Source: CAVPHV01 sp963821095 (lineage in GTDB: Bacteria > Actinomycetota > Acidimicrobiia > Spongiisociales > UBA5794). Taken from it: DNA of 64,000 nucleotides. The stretch covers positions 496,001 through 560,000 of the forward strand of contig CAWGCJ010000002.1 of NCBI GenBank assembly GCA_963821095.1, in the 5' to 3' direction. Below, in pieces: positions 25,638-34,784 of this stretch (position 1 is the stretch's first letter; the number at the start of each line of letters is the position of its first letter). The translations under genes were made by a program, and so were the position numbers. The notes below the pieces were generated by a model. The model saw only the letters and a program-made list of their open reading frames with translations. It was not told where the DNA came from and searched no databases.

Positions 25638-26252
25638 ATGAGCCCTAACTCCGTGGGCCTGCTCGCCGCAATCCCGGTCAAACCCTTCGGCGTGGCCAAG
25701 GCGCGACTCTCCAACCAGCTCAACCCCGACCAACGCGCCCGCCTGGGAAAGGCCATCGCGGCCCGCACCGCCATCCTCTCCCGCCAGGCAGGAGCCGACG
25801 TCTTCGTGGTCACGGGCGATGATGGCGTCGCCGAATGGGCATCCGGGCTCGGGTTCGCGGTGCTCCCGGAAGGTCCGGTGCCCAGCCTCGATGGTGCCGC
25901 TCACACTGCGGCGGCGACGGCGGTGGCCCGAGAGCAGCGCTGGGTGATCGTCCACGCCGACCTCCCTCTGGCAACGGCAAACGACTTGCGGGCCGTCTTC
26001 GCTCTGGCAGCAGGCGCCCCCGTCGTCGTCCCAGCGCACGACGGCGGCACCAATCTGCTGGCCGGCTCCGACCCGACGTTCCCGTTCGCCTACGGCCCCG
26101 GGAGCTTCCGTCGCCATTTGGCTGCGGCACCACGAGCAAAGGTCGTCACTCGTCCTCGATTGGCTATGGATCTCGACACGCCAAGCGATCTGGCCCAGGT
26201 CCGGCAGGCCGAGGGCGGATTGTGGCTCGCACCGTTCCTCCGGATTGCTTGA
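25638..26252 (+). CDS. cofC: 2-phospho-L-lactate (phosphoenolpyruvate) guanylyltransferase of F420 synthesis
   Basis: The 204-residue product matches the CofC/FbiD nucleotidyltransferase pattern: AAIPVKPFGVAKARLS at the start, VVTGDDGVAEWA, WVIVHADLPLA, and DGGTNLLAG followed by FAYGPGSFRRHL. It joins GTP to phospholactate or phosphoenolpyruvate to make the activated side-chain precursor of coenzyme F420. It follows the VOC gene by four bases, so the two are probably one transcript. The other F420 genes (cofD/fbiA, fbiB, fbiC) are not in the window. Confidence 0.88.
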   Translation: MSPNSVGLLAAIPVKPFGVAKARLSNQLNPDQRARLGKAIAARTAILSRQAGADVFVVTGDDGVAEWASGLGFAVLPEGPVPSLDGAAHTAAATAVAREQRWVIVHADLPLATANDLRAVFALAAGAPVVVPAHDGGTNLLAGSDPTFPFAYGPGSFRRHLAAAPRAKVVTRPRLAMDLDTPSDLAQVRQAEGGLWLAPFLRIA

Positions 26253-26324
26253 TGGTCGGATCCAACCGGGTGACTCCGACCTCCACCTCGCGCCGGTGAG
26301 GCAACACTCTCTAACCTGCCGGAC

Positions 26325-27074
26325 ATGGTCACCGACATGTATGACGAAATGAACGACGGGTTCGACGCGCTCCCCGTCCCGGAGCGCGCTCTAGCGATCG
26401 GCGCCCATCCCGACGACATCGAATTTGGCGCAGGCGGAACCCTGGCCAAGTGGGCTGCCACCGGCTGCCGGGTGACCATGCTGATTGTGACCGACGGTTC
26501 CAAGGGAACCTGGGATCCCGCAATGGACCAGCAGCTCCTCATCGCCATCCGCAAGGATGAGCAGCGCAAGGCCGCGGACGTCCTCGGAGCGGAGCACACG
26601 ATCCACCTCGACCTCGTCGACGGTGAACTTGTGTACTCGATGGCGCTGCGCGCCGAGATGTGCCGCCAGATCCGGCTGGCCCGGCCCGATGTCGTGGTGA
26701 CTCACGACGCCTGGCAGCGATATCAGCTCCATCCCGATCACCGCACGACGGGGATGGCAGTGATTGACGGAGTTGTCGCGGCCCGGGACCATCTCTTCTA
26801 CCCCGAACAAGGCCTCGGCGCTCACCGACCGGAATCCATCCTGCTGTGGAGCGCCGACGAGCCGGACCATTGGGAAGACATCGAATCCACGATCGATACC
26901 AAAGTCGCCGCGCTGCTCTGTCACGCCTCTCAAGGCACGACCACGATGGGCGGCGCCGAACAGGATGACTTGCGCCGTCAGGCCTTCGCCGACCGCATCC
27001 ACCAGTGGGCCCGCGAGGCCGGCGAACCGGTCGGATTGGCCCAAGCCGAGGCCTTCAAGCGGCTGAATCCGTGA
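26325..27074 (+). CDS. PIG-L family zinc deacetylase
   Basis: The 249-residue product has AIGAHPDDIEFGAGG (zinc His and Asp), VTDGSKGTW and QLHPDHRTTG, the three LmbE/PIG-L motifs. The family removes acetyl groups from N-acetylglucosamine conjugates, and in actinobacteria includes MshB of mycothiol synthesis. Its divergence from the Mca gene in this window suggests a different substrate. The stop overlaps the next gene's GTG as GTGA. Confidence 0.82.
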   Translation: MVTDMYDEMNDGFDALPVPERALAIGAHPDDIEFGAGGTLAKWAATGCRVTMLIVTDGSKGTWDPAMDQQLLIAIRKDEQRKAADVLGAEHTIHLDLVDGELVYSMALRAEMCRQIRLARPDVVVTHDAWQRYQLHPDHRTTGMAVIDGVVAARDHLFYPEQGLGAHRPESILLWSADEPDHWEDIESTIDTKVAALLCHASQGTTTMGGAEQDDLRRQAFADRIHQWAREAGEPVGLAQAEAFKRLNP

Positions 27075-28195
27075 GCTCTCCACGCACGCTCGTCCTCGGG
27101 TCGGGGATCGTCGGGAATGCGGCCGCCTGGGATCTCGAGCGCAGGGGTCACGCCGTCACCGTCGCCGATCGTCGTGAGGAGGCCCTCGCGGCACTCGCAG
27201 AACGACTCGACGTCGCCACCACCGCCATTGACGTAGACGACGCCGACGCCGTGACCCAACTCATGACGGGCCAGGACGCCGTCGTCTCCGCGGTGCCGTA
27301 TTCCTACGGTGCCCCTCTGGCCGCAGCCGCAGTGGCCGCCGATGCGCACTACGCGGACTTCGGCGGGAACCCCAGCGTCGTCAAGCAACAGCTTCGCCTC
27401 GACGGGGCCGCCCGGGCAGCCGGTGTCGCCGTCATTCCCGACTGTGGCCTGGCCCCGGGCCTCGCCAACGTCCTCGCCTCCGACATGATCGCTGCACTCG
27501 ACCCCGGCCCGATCGACTCCGTTCAAATGCGAGTCGGCGCCCTCCCCCAGGCGCCGGTTGGTGCGCTCGGCTACCAACTGACGTTCAGCCCCGACGGCCT
27601 CGTCAACGAATACGCCGAGAAGTGCGAGGTCCTCGAAAATGGGGCCGTCGTCGAGGTCGAGCCGCTCACCCGTTTCGAGACGGTCGAATGGGAGCACTGG
27701 GGTCCGCTCGAAGCCTTCTCAACGGCCGGCGGCACTTCGACGCTGTGCCACGACTACGCCGGCCGCGTCGACGCCCTCGAATACAAGACCCTTCGCTTTC
27801 CCGGTCACGGGATGACCTTCCGCGCGATGTACGAACTTGGGCTGTTCGACGAGGTGCCCTGGAACGTAGGCGGGACGCCGGTGGCCCCGCGCCCCGTTCT
27901 CGTCGAAGCACTGACCACCCACCTGCCCCAAGGTGGGCCCGACATGGTCCTGGTCCGGGTGTGGGCCACCCAAGGGACGCGGCGGGTTGGGGTTCAGATG
28001 GTCGATCTGCACGACGGAGCCTTCTCGGCGCTGGCGAGGACCACAGCCTTTCCCGCCACCGCGTTGGTCGACCTCCTCGTCCGCGACGAACTCGCCCTCC
28101 AGGGCGCGCTCGCCATGCCTCAGGCCATCACCGGTGCGCAGCTACTCCCCGAACTCGAGGACGTCGGGATCGCAGTGACACCGTTCGACGGATAG
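27071..28195 (+). CDS. Saccharopine-dehydrogenase-like oxidoreductase
   Basis: The 374-residue product opens with a Rossmann motif (LVLGSGIVGNAAAWDLERRGH). DAVVSAVPYSYGAPLAAAAV and the catalytic-domain segments DCGLAPGLANVLASD and YKTLRFPGH follow. This is the saccharopine dehydrogenase/lysine 6-dehydrogenase superfamily. The substrate is probably an amino acid or imine; lysine 6-dehydrogenase is the closest class I can suggest. GTG 27071 overlaps the deacetylase stop by four bases, so the two are co-translated. Confidence 0.75.
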   Translation: MSSPRTLVLGSGIVGNAAAWDLERRGHAVTVADRREEALAALAERLDVATTAIDVDDADAVTQLMTGQDAVVSAVPYSYGAPLAAAAVAADAHYADFGGNPSVVKQQLRLDGAARAAGVAVIPDCGLAPGLANVLASDMIAALDPGPIDSVQMRVGALPQAPVGALGYQLTFSPDGLVNEYAEKCEVLENGAVVEVEPLTRFETVEWEHWGPLEAFSTAGGTSTLCHDYAGRVDALEYKTLRFPGHGMTFRAMYELGLFDEVPWNVGGTPVAPRPVLVEALTTHLPQGGPDMVLVRVWATQGTRRVGVQMVDLHDGAFSALARTTAFPATALVDLLVRDELALQGALAMPQAITGAQLLPELEDVGIAVTPFDG

Positions 28196-28210
28196 GAGCC
28201 GTACGCGACA

Positions 28211-28238
28211 GATGCCCACGGCCGAAGCCGTGGGCATC
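28211..28238 (+). terminator. Perfect 12-bp hairpin terminator
   Basis: GATGCCCACGGC (28211-28222) and its exact complement (28227-28238) flank a CGAA tetraloop, 15 bases after the saccharopine-dehydrogenase-like stop. A TT and a pyrimidine-rich stretch follow. It lies between convergent genes and could work for either strand. Confidence 0.75.
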
Positions 28239-28265
28239 TTGCTGGTCTCGCTTCAGCGGCCGTTG

Positions 28266-29489
28266 TCAGGTGGTGGTGGTGGCGGCGACGCCGATGCGGA
28301 GGCCGGATTCGGGGTCGAAGAAGTGGAACTTGCCGGTATCGACGACCAAGTCCAACGACTCGCCATAGTTCACCGGGACATCGGACGACACCCGCGACGA
28401 AAACTTCGTCGTGTCACCCAAGCTCTCGGCACCGGCGCCGGTATCGGCCAGCAATTCCTCGATATCGGGCGTCACCACCGGAGGCGTATGCAACTCGTAG
28501 TGCACAAACGTCTCAGACCCCAACACCTCAGCCACGTCAACATGAGCCGTCAACGTCCGAGTCGGATCCGCACCCGCCACCGAAGCCGCCTCAAAATCGC
28601 CAGGACGAATCCCGACCACGAGCTGCTTGCCCATCTGCTTCTCCAACCCGGGATGACGATCCAACGCCCGCTGCGCCACCTTCATCCGCAATCCGGCAAA
28701 CGACACCCACACCTCGCCATCGACCGAATCCAACACCCCGTACACCATGTTCATCGCCGGAGACCCAATAAACCCAGCCACGAACAGATTGTTGGGATCG
28801 TTGAACAACACCGTCGGCGGAGCCACCTGCTGCAGATTGTCGGGCCGCTTCGCCGTCACCGGCTTCAACACCGCGACACGATGACCCAACGTCATCGCCT
28901 CAATCTGATCATGCGTCACATACACCGTCGTTGTCTTGAGGCGACTATGGAGCACGCCGAGTTCGGTGCGCATCTGCACCCGCAATTTCGCATCCAAGTT
29001 CGACAGCGGCTCATCCATCAAGAACGCCTTCGGCTCACGCACAATTGCGCGACCCATCGCCACTCGCTGCCGCTGACCACCGGAGAGCGCCTTCGGCTTG
29101 CGCTCCAAGAAGTCCCGAATCTCCAAAATGTCGGCCGCCTCATCCACCCGACGCTTGATCTCATCCTTGGGCATCTTGCGCAACTTCAACCCAAACGCCA
29201 TGTTGTCGAACACCGACATGTGGGGATACAACGCATAGTTCTGGAACACCATCGCGATGTCGCGATCCTTGGGCTGCACATCGTTGACCAACTGATCACC
29301 GATATACATCGTTCCCTCAGAAATCTCCTCCAACCCCGCAATCATCCGCAGGATCGTCGACTTCCCACACCCAGACGGGCCAACCAAGACAAGGAACTCC
29401 CCGTCATTGATCGTCAGATTCACATCACCAACGGCACGAGTCCCGTCGGGATAGACCTTCCCCAAACCTTCCATCGTGATCTCAGACAC
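28266..29489 (-). CDS. MalK/UgpC/MsmK-type sugar ABC transporter ATPase (orphan)
   Basis: The 407-residue ATPase has Walker A GPSGCGKST, FQNYALYPHM, signature LSGGQRQR, Walker B FLMDEPLSNLDAKLR and the VTHDQIEAMTLG H-loop. A C-terminal TOBE/MalK regulatory region includes FIGSPAMNMVYG. It is the shared ATPase type that serves carbohydrate importers. No permease or binding protein is adjacent, so it may serve several transporters encoded elsewhere. Codon use differs from the neighbours: TTG for Leu, ATT for Ile and GAT for Asp are frequent. That fits recent transfer or different selection. Confidence 0.9.
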   Translation of the reverse strand: MSEITMEGLGKVYPDGTRAVGDVNLTINDGEFLVLVGPSGCGKSTILRMIAGLEEISEGTMYIGDQLVNDVQPKDRDIAMVFQNYALYPHMSVFDNMAFGLKLRKMPKDEIKRRVDEAADILEIRDFLERKPKALSGGQRQRVAMGRAIVREPKAFLMDEPLSNLDAKLRVQMRTELGVLHSRLKTTTVYVTHDQIEAMTLGHRVAVLKPVTAKRPDNLQQVAPPTVLFNDPNNLFVAGFIGSPAMNMVYGVLDSVDGEVWVSFAGLRMKVAQRALDRHPGLEKQMGKQLVVGIRPGDFEAASVAGADPTRTLTAHVDVAEVLGSETFVHYELHTPPVVTPDIEELLADTGAGAESLGDTTKFSSRVSSDVPVNYGESLDLVVDTGKFHFFDPESGLRIGVAATTTT

Positions 29490-29583
29490 CGTGCAACCTT
29501 CCTTAGCCGGACCAGCAGTGGAATCGTACCAGGCCAGGCGGGGTCAAGGCCAGAACAGCCGAAGCCGGAGCTAGGGTGGGCTC

Positions 29584-30294
29584 ATGCAGAATCCCAACGT
29601 CGCGGTGATCACGGGTGGCACCGGTGCCCTCGGCCGCGCCATCGTCCCTCTGCTCATCCGGCGCGGCTTCCGGATTGCCGCCACGTACCTCATACCCGAA
29701 GAGGCGAGGGTCTTCGAAGACGAGTTCGAGGTCGATGATGAACAGCTCATGCTGCGCCGCGTCGACTGCACCGACCCAAGCGCCGTCGGCTCGTTCATGC
29801 AAGAAACCACTGAATCGTTTGGGCCCATCAACGTGCTCTGCTCGCTGGTTGGGGGCTGGGCAGGAGGTCGCTACGTCGAGGAAACCGATGACGTCCGCTT
29901 CGACCGGATGATCGACCTCAACCTGAGGGCCACGTTTTACACGGTCCGAGCAGCCGTCCCCCACATGAGAGACGTCGACTGGGGCCGCGTCATCGTGGTC
30001 TCGAGCCGCACCGCGCTCGACCCGCCCGCCGGCCAGGGTGCATTCAACATCGCCAAGGCCGGCGTGCTGGCACTCGCCAAGACGGTCGCCGTCGAACTCG
30101 ACGACACCCACGTGACCTGCAACGCCCTGCTGCCTTCGGTCATCGACACCGAGGCAACCCGCGCCGCTCTCCCCTATGCGGATTACGTGCGGTGGCCAAA
30201 GCCCCACGACATCGCGCAGGTCATCGACTTCCTGGCATCACCGAACTCTGAGGTCATCAACGGAGCCGGGATCCCGGTGTACGGGCAGAGCTAG
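29584..30294 (+). CDS. Short-chain dehydrogenase/reductase family protein lacking the catalytic Tyr
   Basis: The 236-residue Rossmann protein starts ITGGTGALGRAIVPLL (TGxxxGxG cofactor motif) and has CSLVGGWAGG and VVSSRTAL with the catalytic Ser. The YxxxK motif reads FNIAK in GAFNIAKAGVLALAK, so the general-acid Tyr is Phe. The protein may bind NAD(P)H without classical SDR catalysis, or may use another residue. The MMPL transporter gene follows 40 bp downstream on the same strand. Confidence 0.82.
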   Translation: MQNPNVAVITGGTGALGRAIVPLLIRRGFRIAATYLIPEEARVFEDEFEVDDEQLMLRRVDCTDPSAVGSFMQETTESFGPINVLCSLVGGWAGGRYVEETDDVRFDRMIDLNLRATFYTVRAAVPHMRDVDWGRVIVVSSRTALDPPAGQGAFNIAKAGVLALAKTVAVELDDTHVTCNALLPSVIDTEATRAALPYADYVRWPKPHDIAQVIDFLASPNSEVINGAGIPVYGQS

Positions 30295-30334
30295 TCGAGA
30301 AGCCGCGTCGGGCTTCCGCAGGCGGAGGAGCGGG

Positions 30335-32494
30335 ATGGATCGCATTGCGAATGTCATCGTCGAACACTCGAAGCGCATCTTGGCGCTCACCGGGGTCGTC
30401 ACCTTCATCGCGCTCCTGATGCTCTTCCGGATGGACTTCAACGCGGATGTTGCCTCATTTGTGCTCGAGGGCAATGAGACCGGCCAGGAATTGGTCGACC
30501 TCCAGGACAAGTACACAACAGCCGACCCCATCAACGTGCTGATTTCGCTTCCAGCAGGTGACAGCTTCCCCACCCCGGACGGCCTCGCTACGTTGGCGCA
30601 GATTCGGGACGACCTGGTCGCTATCGAGGGGGTGGAACAGGTTGCCTCCCTGGTTCCCGAGGTGAATCCACTGACCGGCGAGCCAATCACCAGCGAACAA
30701 CTGACCGCGTTGCCCGCGCCCGCCGTTGCAACGCTGATCGGGCAGAACCCGGCCGCCGACCTCTTCGTCAGCGAAGACGGACGCCATGCCCTGATCATGG
30801 TCGTTCCCGGAGAGGACTCGCTCGACGTGGCGCAGAGGGTTTCGGCCTATGCATCACCGGCTGGTGCATCACCGGCTGGAGTCGACATCGTCTTGTCCGG
30901 CAACCCCGTCGTCTTTGCCGAGGTGCTCGACATCCTGTCGTTCTTCCTGCTGATCATCCCGCCGATCGTGATGATCCTGCTGGTTGGCACCTTCTACGCC
31001 ACGATCGGTGACCTGCGTCTCTCCGTGCTGGCGATCATCCCGGCTGCCCTTGGCTCAATCTGGACATTTGGCCTCATCTTCGGGCTTGGACGTCAAGTCG
31101 ACATCGTGACCGTCATCGTGCCGATCTTCGTGATCGTCATGGGTTCGGCGGATGGTCTGCACTTCGTAACCCACTTCCAGGAGGAAGCGGCGGTGAAGGC
31201 CAACCAGACCGACCGCATCGCCTCAGCTCTGCGCCAGGTTGGCGTTCCGATGATCCTCACTACGATTTCGACGGCGGCGGGATTCTTGTCGTTGCTCGTC
31301 ACCGACGTTCAGCCGATCCGACAACTCGGCACGTTCGTCGCCATCGGCATTGTCTTTGCCGGCATCATCTCGTTCTTCTCACTCCCGGCGCTGGTTTCGC
31401 GGCTCACCATCCCGTCGAGCCACCACACTGCGCTCATCGGACCGCGGGTCACGGCTGGTCTCAAAAGGTTGGTGAAGACCAGGACACCGGCCATCGTCCT
31501 CACCGGCGCCATCGTGGTGGTCGCCCTCATTGGGATACCGAAACTCGCGGTCGACTCCGATCAGCTCTTCTTCTTCAAGGACGACCACCCGATACGCGAG
31601 GCCTTCGAGCAGACTGAGCTGCTCTTCGGCGGCGCCACTCCACTGGCCGGCGAGTTCGTCTACGACCCCATCTCCGGACCCGAGCAACTCGCCGCCATCC
31701 AGGCGTTGTCGCGTGAAATGGAGGAGCTCCCCGGCGTGCGCAGAGTCTTCTCCGCCGCCGACCTCGCCGGATCGCTACCCCCCGAGCAGCTCGCCGCCGT
31801 TCTCGACGGCGAGGGCGACCTGCCGCTCGGCACCCTCGTCACCGGCGACGGGATGCGCTTCATGCTGTTGCCGTCCAGCTTTTCGACGGACGACCTCCAG
31901 GGGTGGAAGACCTTCGCGGCCGACACTCCCGAGATCGTGGTCCTCACGGGGATGCCGATCGTTTGGGACAAAATCGCCCGTCTCGTGTTGCGGGCCCAGG
32001 TCAGCTCGATCATCGTTGCCTTCCTGCTCGTCACCATCATGCTGGCGATCAGCTACCGCAGGCTGCGCGAGACCCTCGTTGCCCTCGTGCCGATCATTCT
32101 GACCGTCGCCACGCTGCTGGCCTTCATCGCTCTGTCGGGGATTCAGCTCAATCTCCTGACGGCGATCGTCTCCAGCATCGTGATTGGAGTTGGCATCGAC
32201 TACTCGATCCACTTTGTCGCGGCGATCACCTATGCCCAGCCGAAGGGCGACGGATACGTCCTGCGCGCCATCGACCGCGCCGGCCGCCCCATCGTGGCCA
32301 ATGCGCTCGGCATCGCCATTGCGTTGAGCGCGCTATGGCTGTCGCCGCTCAAGATCCACGGACAGGTCTCGATGATCATGTGGGTGGCGATGATCACGGC
32401 CGCCGCCACCGCCCTCATCGTCATCCCTGCGTTCCTGCCGCGCGCTGGAGTGACCGACCCTGCCGACGACGTTGAGCTGGTCGCCTTCGACTGA
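30335..32494 (+). CDS. MMPL/RND-superfamily transporter
   Basis: The 719-residue protein has the MMPL layout twice: one membrane helix, a large external loop, then five helices. The N-terminal anchor is at about residues 14-34. The first helix bundle starts near IVMILLVGTFYATIGDL, and the second near IIVAFLLVTIMLAIS with GVGIDYSIHF. Family members move lipids or hydrophobic compounds using the proton gradient. GGCGGAGGAG upstream supports ATG 30335. An in-frame 15-bp duplication (ASPAG twice) lies in the first external loop. Confidence 0.88.
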   Translation: MDRIANVIVEHSKRILALTGVVTFIALLMLFRMDFNADVASFVLEGNETGQELVDLQDKYTTADPINVLISLPAGDSFPTPDGLATLAQIRDDLVAIEGVEQVASLVPEVNPLTGEPITSEQLTALPAPAVATLIGQNPAADLFVSEDGRHALIMVVPGEDSLDVAQRVSAYASPAGASPAGVDIVLSGNPVVFAEVLDILSFFLLIIPPIVMILLVGTFYATIGDLRLSVLAIIPAALGSIWTFGLIFGLGRQVDIVTVIVPIFVIVMGSADGLHFVTHFQEEAAVKANQTDRIASALRQVGVPMILTTISTAAGFLSLLVTDVQPIRQLGTFVAIGIVFAGIISFFSLPALVSRLTIPSSHHTALIGPRVTAGLKRLVKTRTPAIVLTGAIVVVALIGIPKLAVDSDQLFFFKDDHPIREAFEQTELLFGGATPLAGEFVYDPISGPEQLAAIQALSREMEELPGVRRVFSAADLAGSLPPEQLAAVLDGEGDLPLGTLVTGDGMRFMLLPSSFSTDDLQGWKTFAADTPEIVVLTGMPIVWDKIARLVLRAQVSSIIVAFLLVTIMLAISYRRLRETLVALVPIILTVATLLAFIALSGIQLNLLTAIVSSIVIGVGIDYSIHFVAAITYAQPKGDGYVLRAIDRAGRPIVANALGIAIALSALWLSPLKIHGQVSMIMWVAMITAAATALIVIPAFLPRAGVTDPADDVELVAFD
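30851..30880 (+). repeat. 15-bp direct tandem duplication in the MMPL gene
   Basis: GCATCACCGGCTGGT at 30851-30865 repeats at 30866-30880 with only the last base changed. It keeps the frame and adds one ASPAG unit to an external loop. Confidence 0.8.
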
Positions 32495-32520
32495 GGTACG
32501 GGCAGACTGGGCCGGGCGGG

Positions 32521-33486
32521 TCAGGCGAAGATGTCGCTGATCTGGGCCTTCTGATCATCGGTGAGTTCCGCCATGACGTCGAGCGCCTTCAGGTTCTCGT
32601 GGACCTGCTCAACCCGGCTGGCACCGAGGATGACGGTGCTCACGTCGGGATTCGAGGCGGTCCATGCCACCGTGAGTTGGGCAAGCGTGCAACCGATCTC
32701 ATCGGCGATGACCTTGAGCCTGCGCACCTTGGCGTTCTTGTCCGGATCGGTTAGCTGGTCCTTGAGCCAGCCGACGTTGGCGGCCCGGCTGCCCTCCGGG
32801 ACACCATCGAGGTACTTGCCGGTGAGCAGGCCGGAGGCGAGCGGGCTCCACGTGGTGAGCCCCAGGCCGATGTCCTCGTAGAGCCGGCGGTATTCGTCCT
32901 CGACCTTGGTCCGGTTGAAGAGGTTGTACTCGGGCTGTTCAACAACGGGCTTGCGAAGGTGATGTTTCTCGGCGATTCCCCAGGCGGCTCGGATTTCGTC
33001 CGCGGACCACTCCGATGTCCCCCAGTAGAGGGCCTTGCCTGAGGCCACGATGTCGGACATCGCCCACACCGTTTCCTCGATCGGAGTGTCGGGATCGGGC
33101 CGGTGGCAGTAGATCAGGTCGAGGTGATCGAGACCGAGCCGATCAAGGGAGCCGTCGACGGCCTCCATCAAGTATTTGCGGTTGAGCGTCCAGTAGGCGT
33201 TGACCGCCGAGTCACCGTTGATCCCCCAGAAGTACTTGGACGACACGAGATAAGAGTGGCGCGGCCAGCCGAGCTGGGCGAGTGCCTGACCCATGACGGT
33301 TTCCGCCTGACCACCTGCGTAGACCTCAGCGTTGTCGAAGAAGTTGACCCCGGCTTCATAGGCAGCGCCCATGCACTCCACACTTTGTTCGACGGCCTGT
33401 TGGCTGCCGAATGTCAGCCACGACCCGTAGGACAGCACGCTGACCTTGAGCCCGGTGCCTCCGAGCCTGCGGTACTGCATCTCCAT
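32521..33486 (-). CDS. Aldo/keto reductase, potassium-channel-beta-like branch
   Basis: The 321-residue TIM-barrel oxidoreductase has the AKR tetrad: Asp in NFFDNAEVYAGGQAE, Tyr in AEVYAGG, Lys in YLVSSKYFW and His in LIYCHRPDPDTP. NAEVYAGGQAE and EQPEYNLFNR are typical of the Kv-beta/YghZ branch, which reduces aldehydes with NADPH. I chose ATG 33486, preceded by GAAAGG; ATG 33480 is also possible. The gene converges with the MMPL gene. Confidence 0.88.
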   Translation of the reverse strand: MEMQYRRLGGTGLKVSVLSYGSWLTFGSQQAVEQSVECMGAAYEAGVNFFDNAEVYAGGQAETVMGQALAQLGWPRHSYLVSSKYFWGINGDSAVNAYWTLNRKYLMEAVDGSLDRLGLDHLDLIYCHRPDPDTPIEETVWAMSDIVASGKALYWGTSEWSADEIRAAWGIAEKHHLRKPVVEQPEYNLFNRTKVEDEYRRLYEDIGLGLTTWSPLASGLLTGKYLDGVPEGSRAANVGWLKDQLTDPDKNAKVRRLKVIADEIGCTLAQLTVAWTASNPDVSTVILGASRVEQVHENLKALDVMAELTDDQKAQISDIFA

Positions 33487-33576
33487 GTCAGGGCCTTTCT
33501 GGTGGGGGGTCGGTCTGGTGGTCATGTTCGCCGGGATGCCGCCGGTACTCAATTTGGGGCTGAATGGCTTCGCGCC

Positions 33577-34698
33577 CTATCGCAACTCCACCATCGACGC
33601 CGTGAAGGTGTGAACGTGATTGGCCCGCCCGACGGGCCCGATTTCTCCCGCGGCGAACATGCCGGCCAGGGCCGGCGGCGCAACGGTTTCGGACACGGAC
33701 GCTGCGTCGTGGTGGGGAGCGCCGAAGAACCGCTCTCCCCTGGCGTTGCAGCTGAACAGAAGCAATCCGCCCGGGTCCTTGATCCCCTTTGTCAGCCGGC
33801 GAAGTTCCTCGTCGGCGGCAGCAGCATCACGAACTTGAAACTGGACGGTGGTCCCGACCTCGAGCCGATCGCCCACGGTCAACGACCCGGTGGCCTCATC
33901 AACGGATGTCACTCCCCTAATCAGGAAGTCACCGGCCCCGCGGTCCATCTTGTACTCGTTGGCGGCGACACCGAGCTGCAGACCTCGGGTGGCAGCCGCC
34001 CGCCCCTCAGCGTCGAGGCCAACTAGCAAGCTGCGGACGAACTCGAGGGCGGAGCGCCCTGCAATCTCGCTCACGGTGGCGCCGTCACCGGCGGTAATGA
34101 CGGCGGGCTCCCCGATCGGCCGACAACCCTGAGAAACGATGGGCCGGAACCCGACCTCGCCGCCGAAGGTGACCAGCAGACTTCCGTTGCTTCGTGGCGC
34201 GCCGCCGATCATCAGCGCCGCTCCCCCCGGGCCGCCACCGGTATTCGCGAAACCTCCGACAACCGGGATCTCTCGTGCCGCCAGGTCGGCAATGAATCCG
34301 CCGGTCGGGAAGGTGAAGGGGTCGGCCAGCATGACCGCACCGACCACCCCGTCGAGCGACGTGACTCCACCAACGGTGATGCCCTGCGGAGTACGCACCG
34401 CCTCGAGGTGATGCGCCTGCACGGCGGCACCAGGTAGCGACCCCAGCCACACCGCCACGCCGGGTCCATCCTCGACCTCGGTCGTGTTGCCGATGACCCC
34501 CTCCGCGACAGCACCGACTCCGATCGCAGCGACGCGATCGATCGCAGCAGCCAGGTCGTCGGCGGCGTCCAGATGGTGCGGCGTGGCAAACACAAAGCCA
34601 AGGTCGGGCGCAGTATCAAAGGAGACGAGCGCGTCAGCCAACGCGCCGTCGAGCGCAGTGGTAGTTCTGGACTCTGTGGAGATCCCCGACCCAAACAT
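33577..34698 (-). CDS. FIST-domain sensory protein
   Basis: The 373-residue product has FIST N and FIST C domains: GVGAVAEGVIGNTTEVEDGPGVAVW, FRPIVSQGCRPIGEP, and LLLFSCNARGERFFGAPHHDA. FIST domains are proposed to bind small ligands such as amino acids and often partner with kinases. None is nearby, so it may act with a remote partner. ATG 34698 fits the family start; longer upstream frames cross the tRNA region. Confidence 0.85.
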   Translation of the reverse strand: MFGSGISTESRTTTALDGALADALVSFDTAPDLGFVFATPHHLDAADDLAAAIDRVAAIGVGAVAEGVIGNTTEVEDGPGVAVWLGSLPGAAVQAHHLEAVRTPQGITVGGVTSLDGVVGAVMLADPFTFPTGGFIADLAAREIPVVGGFANTGGGPGGAALMIGGAPRSNGSLLVTFGGEVGFRPIVSQGCRPIGEPAVITAGDGATVSEIAGRSALEFVRSLLVGLDAEGRAAATRGLQLGVAANEYKMDRGAGDFLIRGVTSVDEATGSLTVGDRLEVGTTVQFQVRDAAAADEELRRLTKGIKDPGGLLLFSCNARGERFFGAPHHDAASVSETVAPPALAGMFAAGEIGPVGRANHVHTFTASMVELR

Positions 34699-34741
34699 CA
34701 GGGGCGAAGCGTACGCTACAGCGGGGCGAATGCACCTCGGG

Positions 34742-34770
34742 TTGCCATAGCCCCGGGGGTTTCGTATCCT
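34742..34770 (+). promoter_or_regulatory. Probable promoter of the tRNA-Gln/tRNA-Glu pair
   Basis: TTGCCA (34742-34747) and TATCCT (34765-34770) are separated by the ideal 17 bases. They end 14 bases before the first nucleotide of tRNA-Gln. Confidence 0.55.
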
Positions 34771-34784
34771 TGCCCACCGCCCAT

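Noticed and set aside
28212..29738. A 508-residue plus-strand frame rich in Arg/His
   Set aside because: It is antisense to the MalK-type ATPase. Its His/Arg bias comes from reversed codons.
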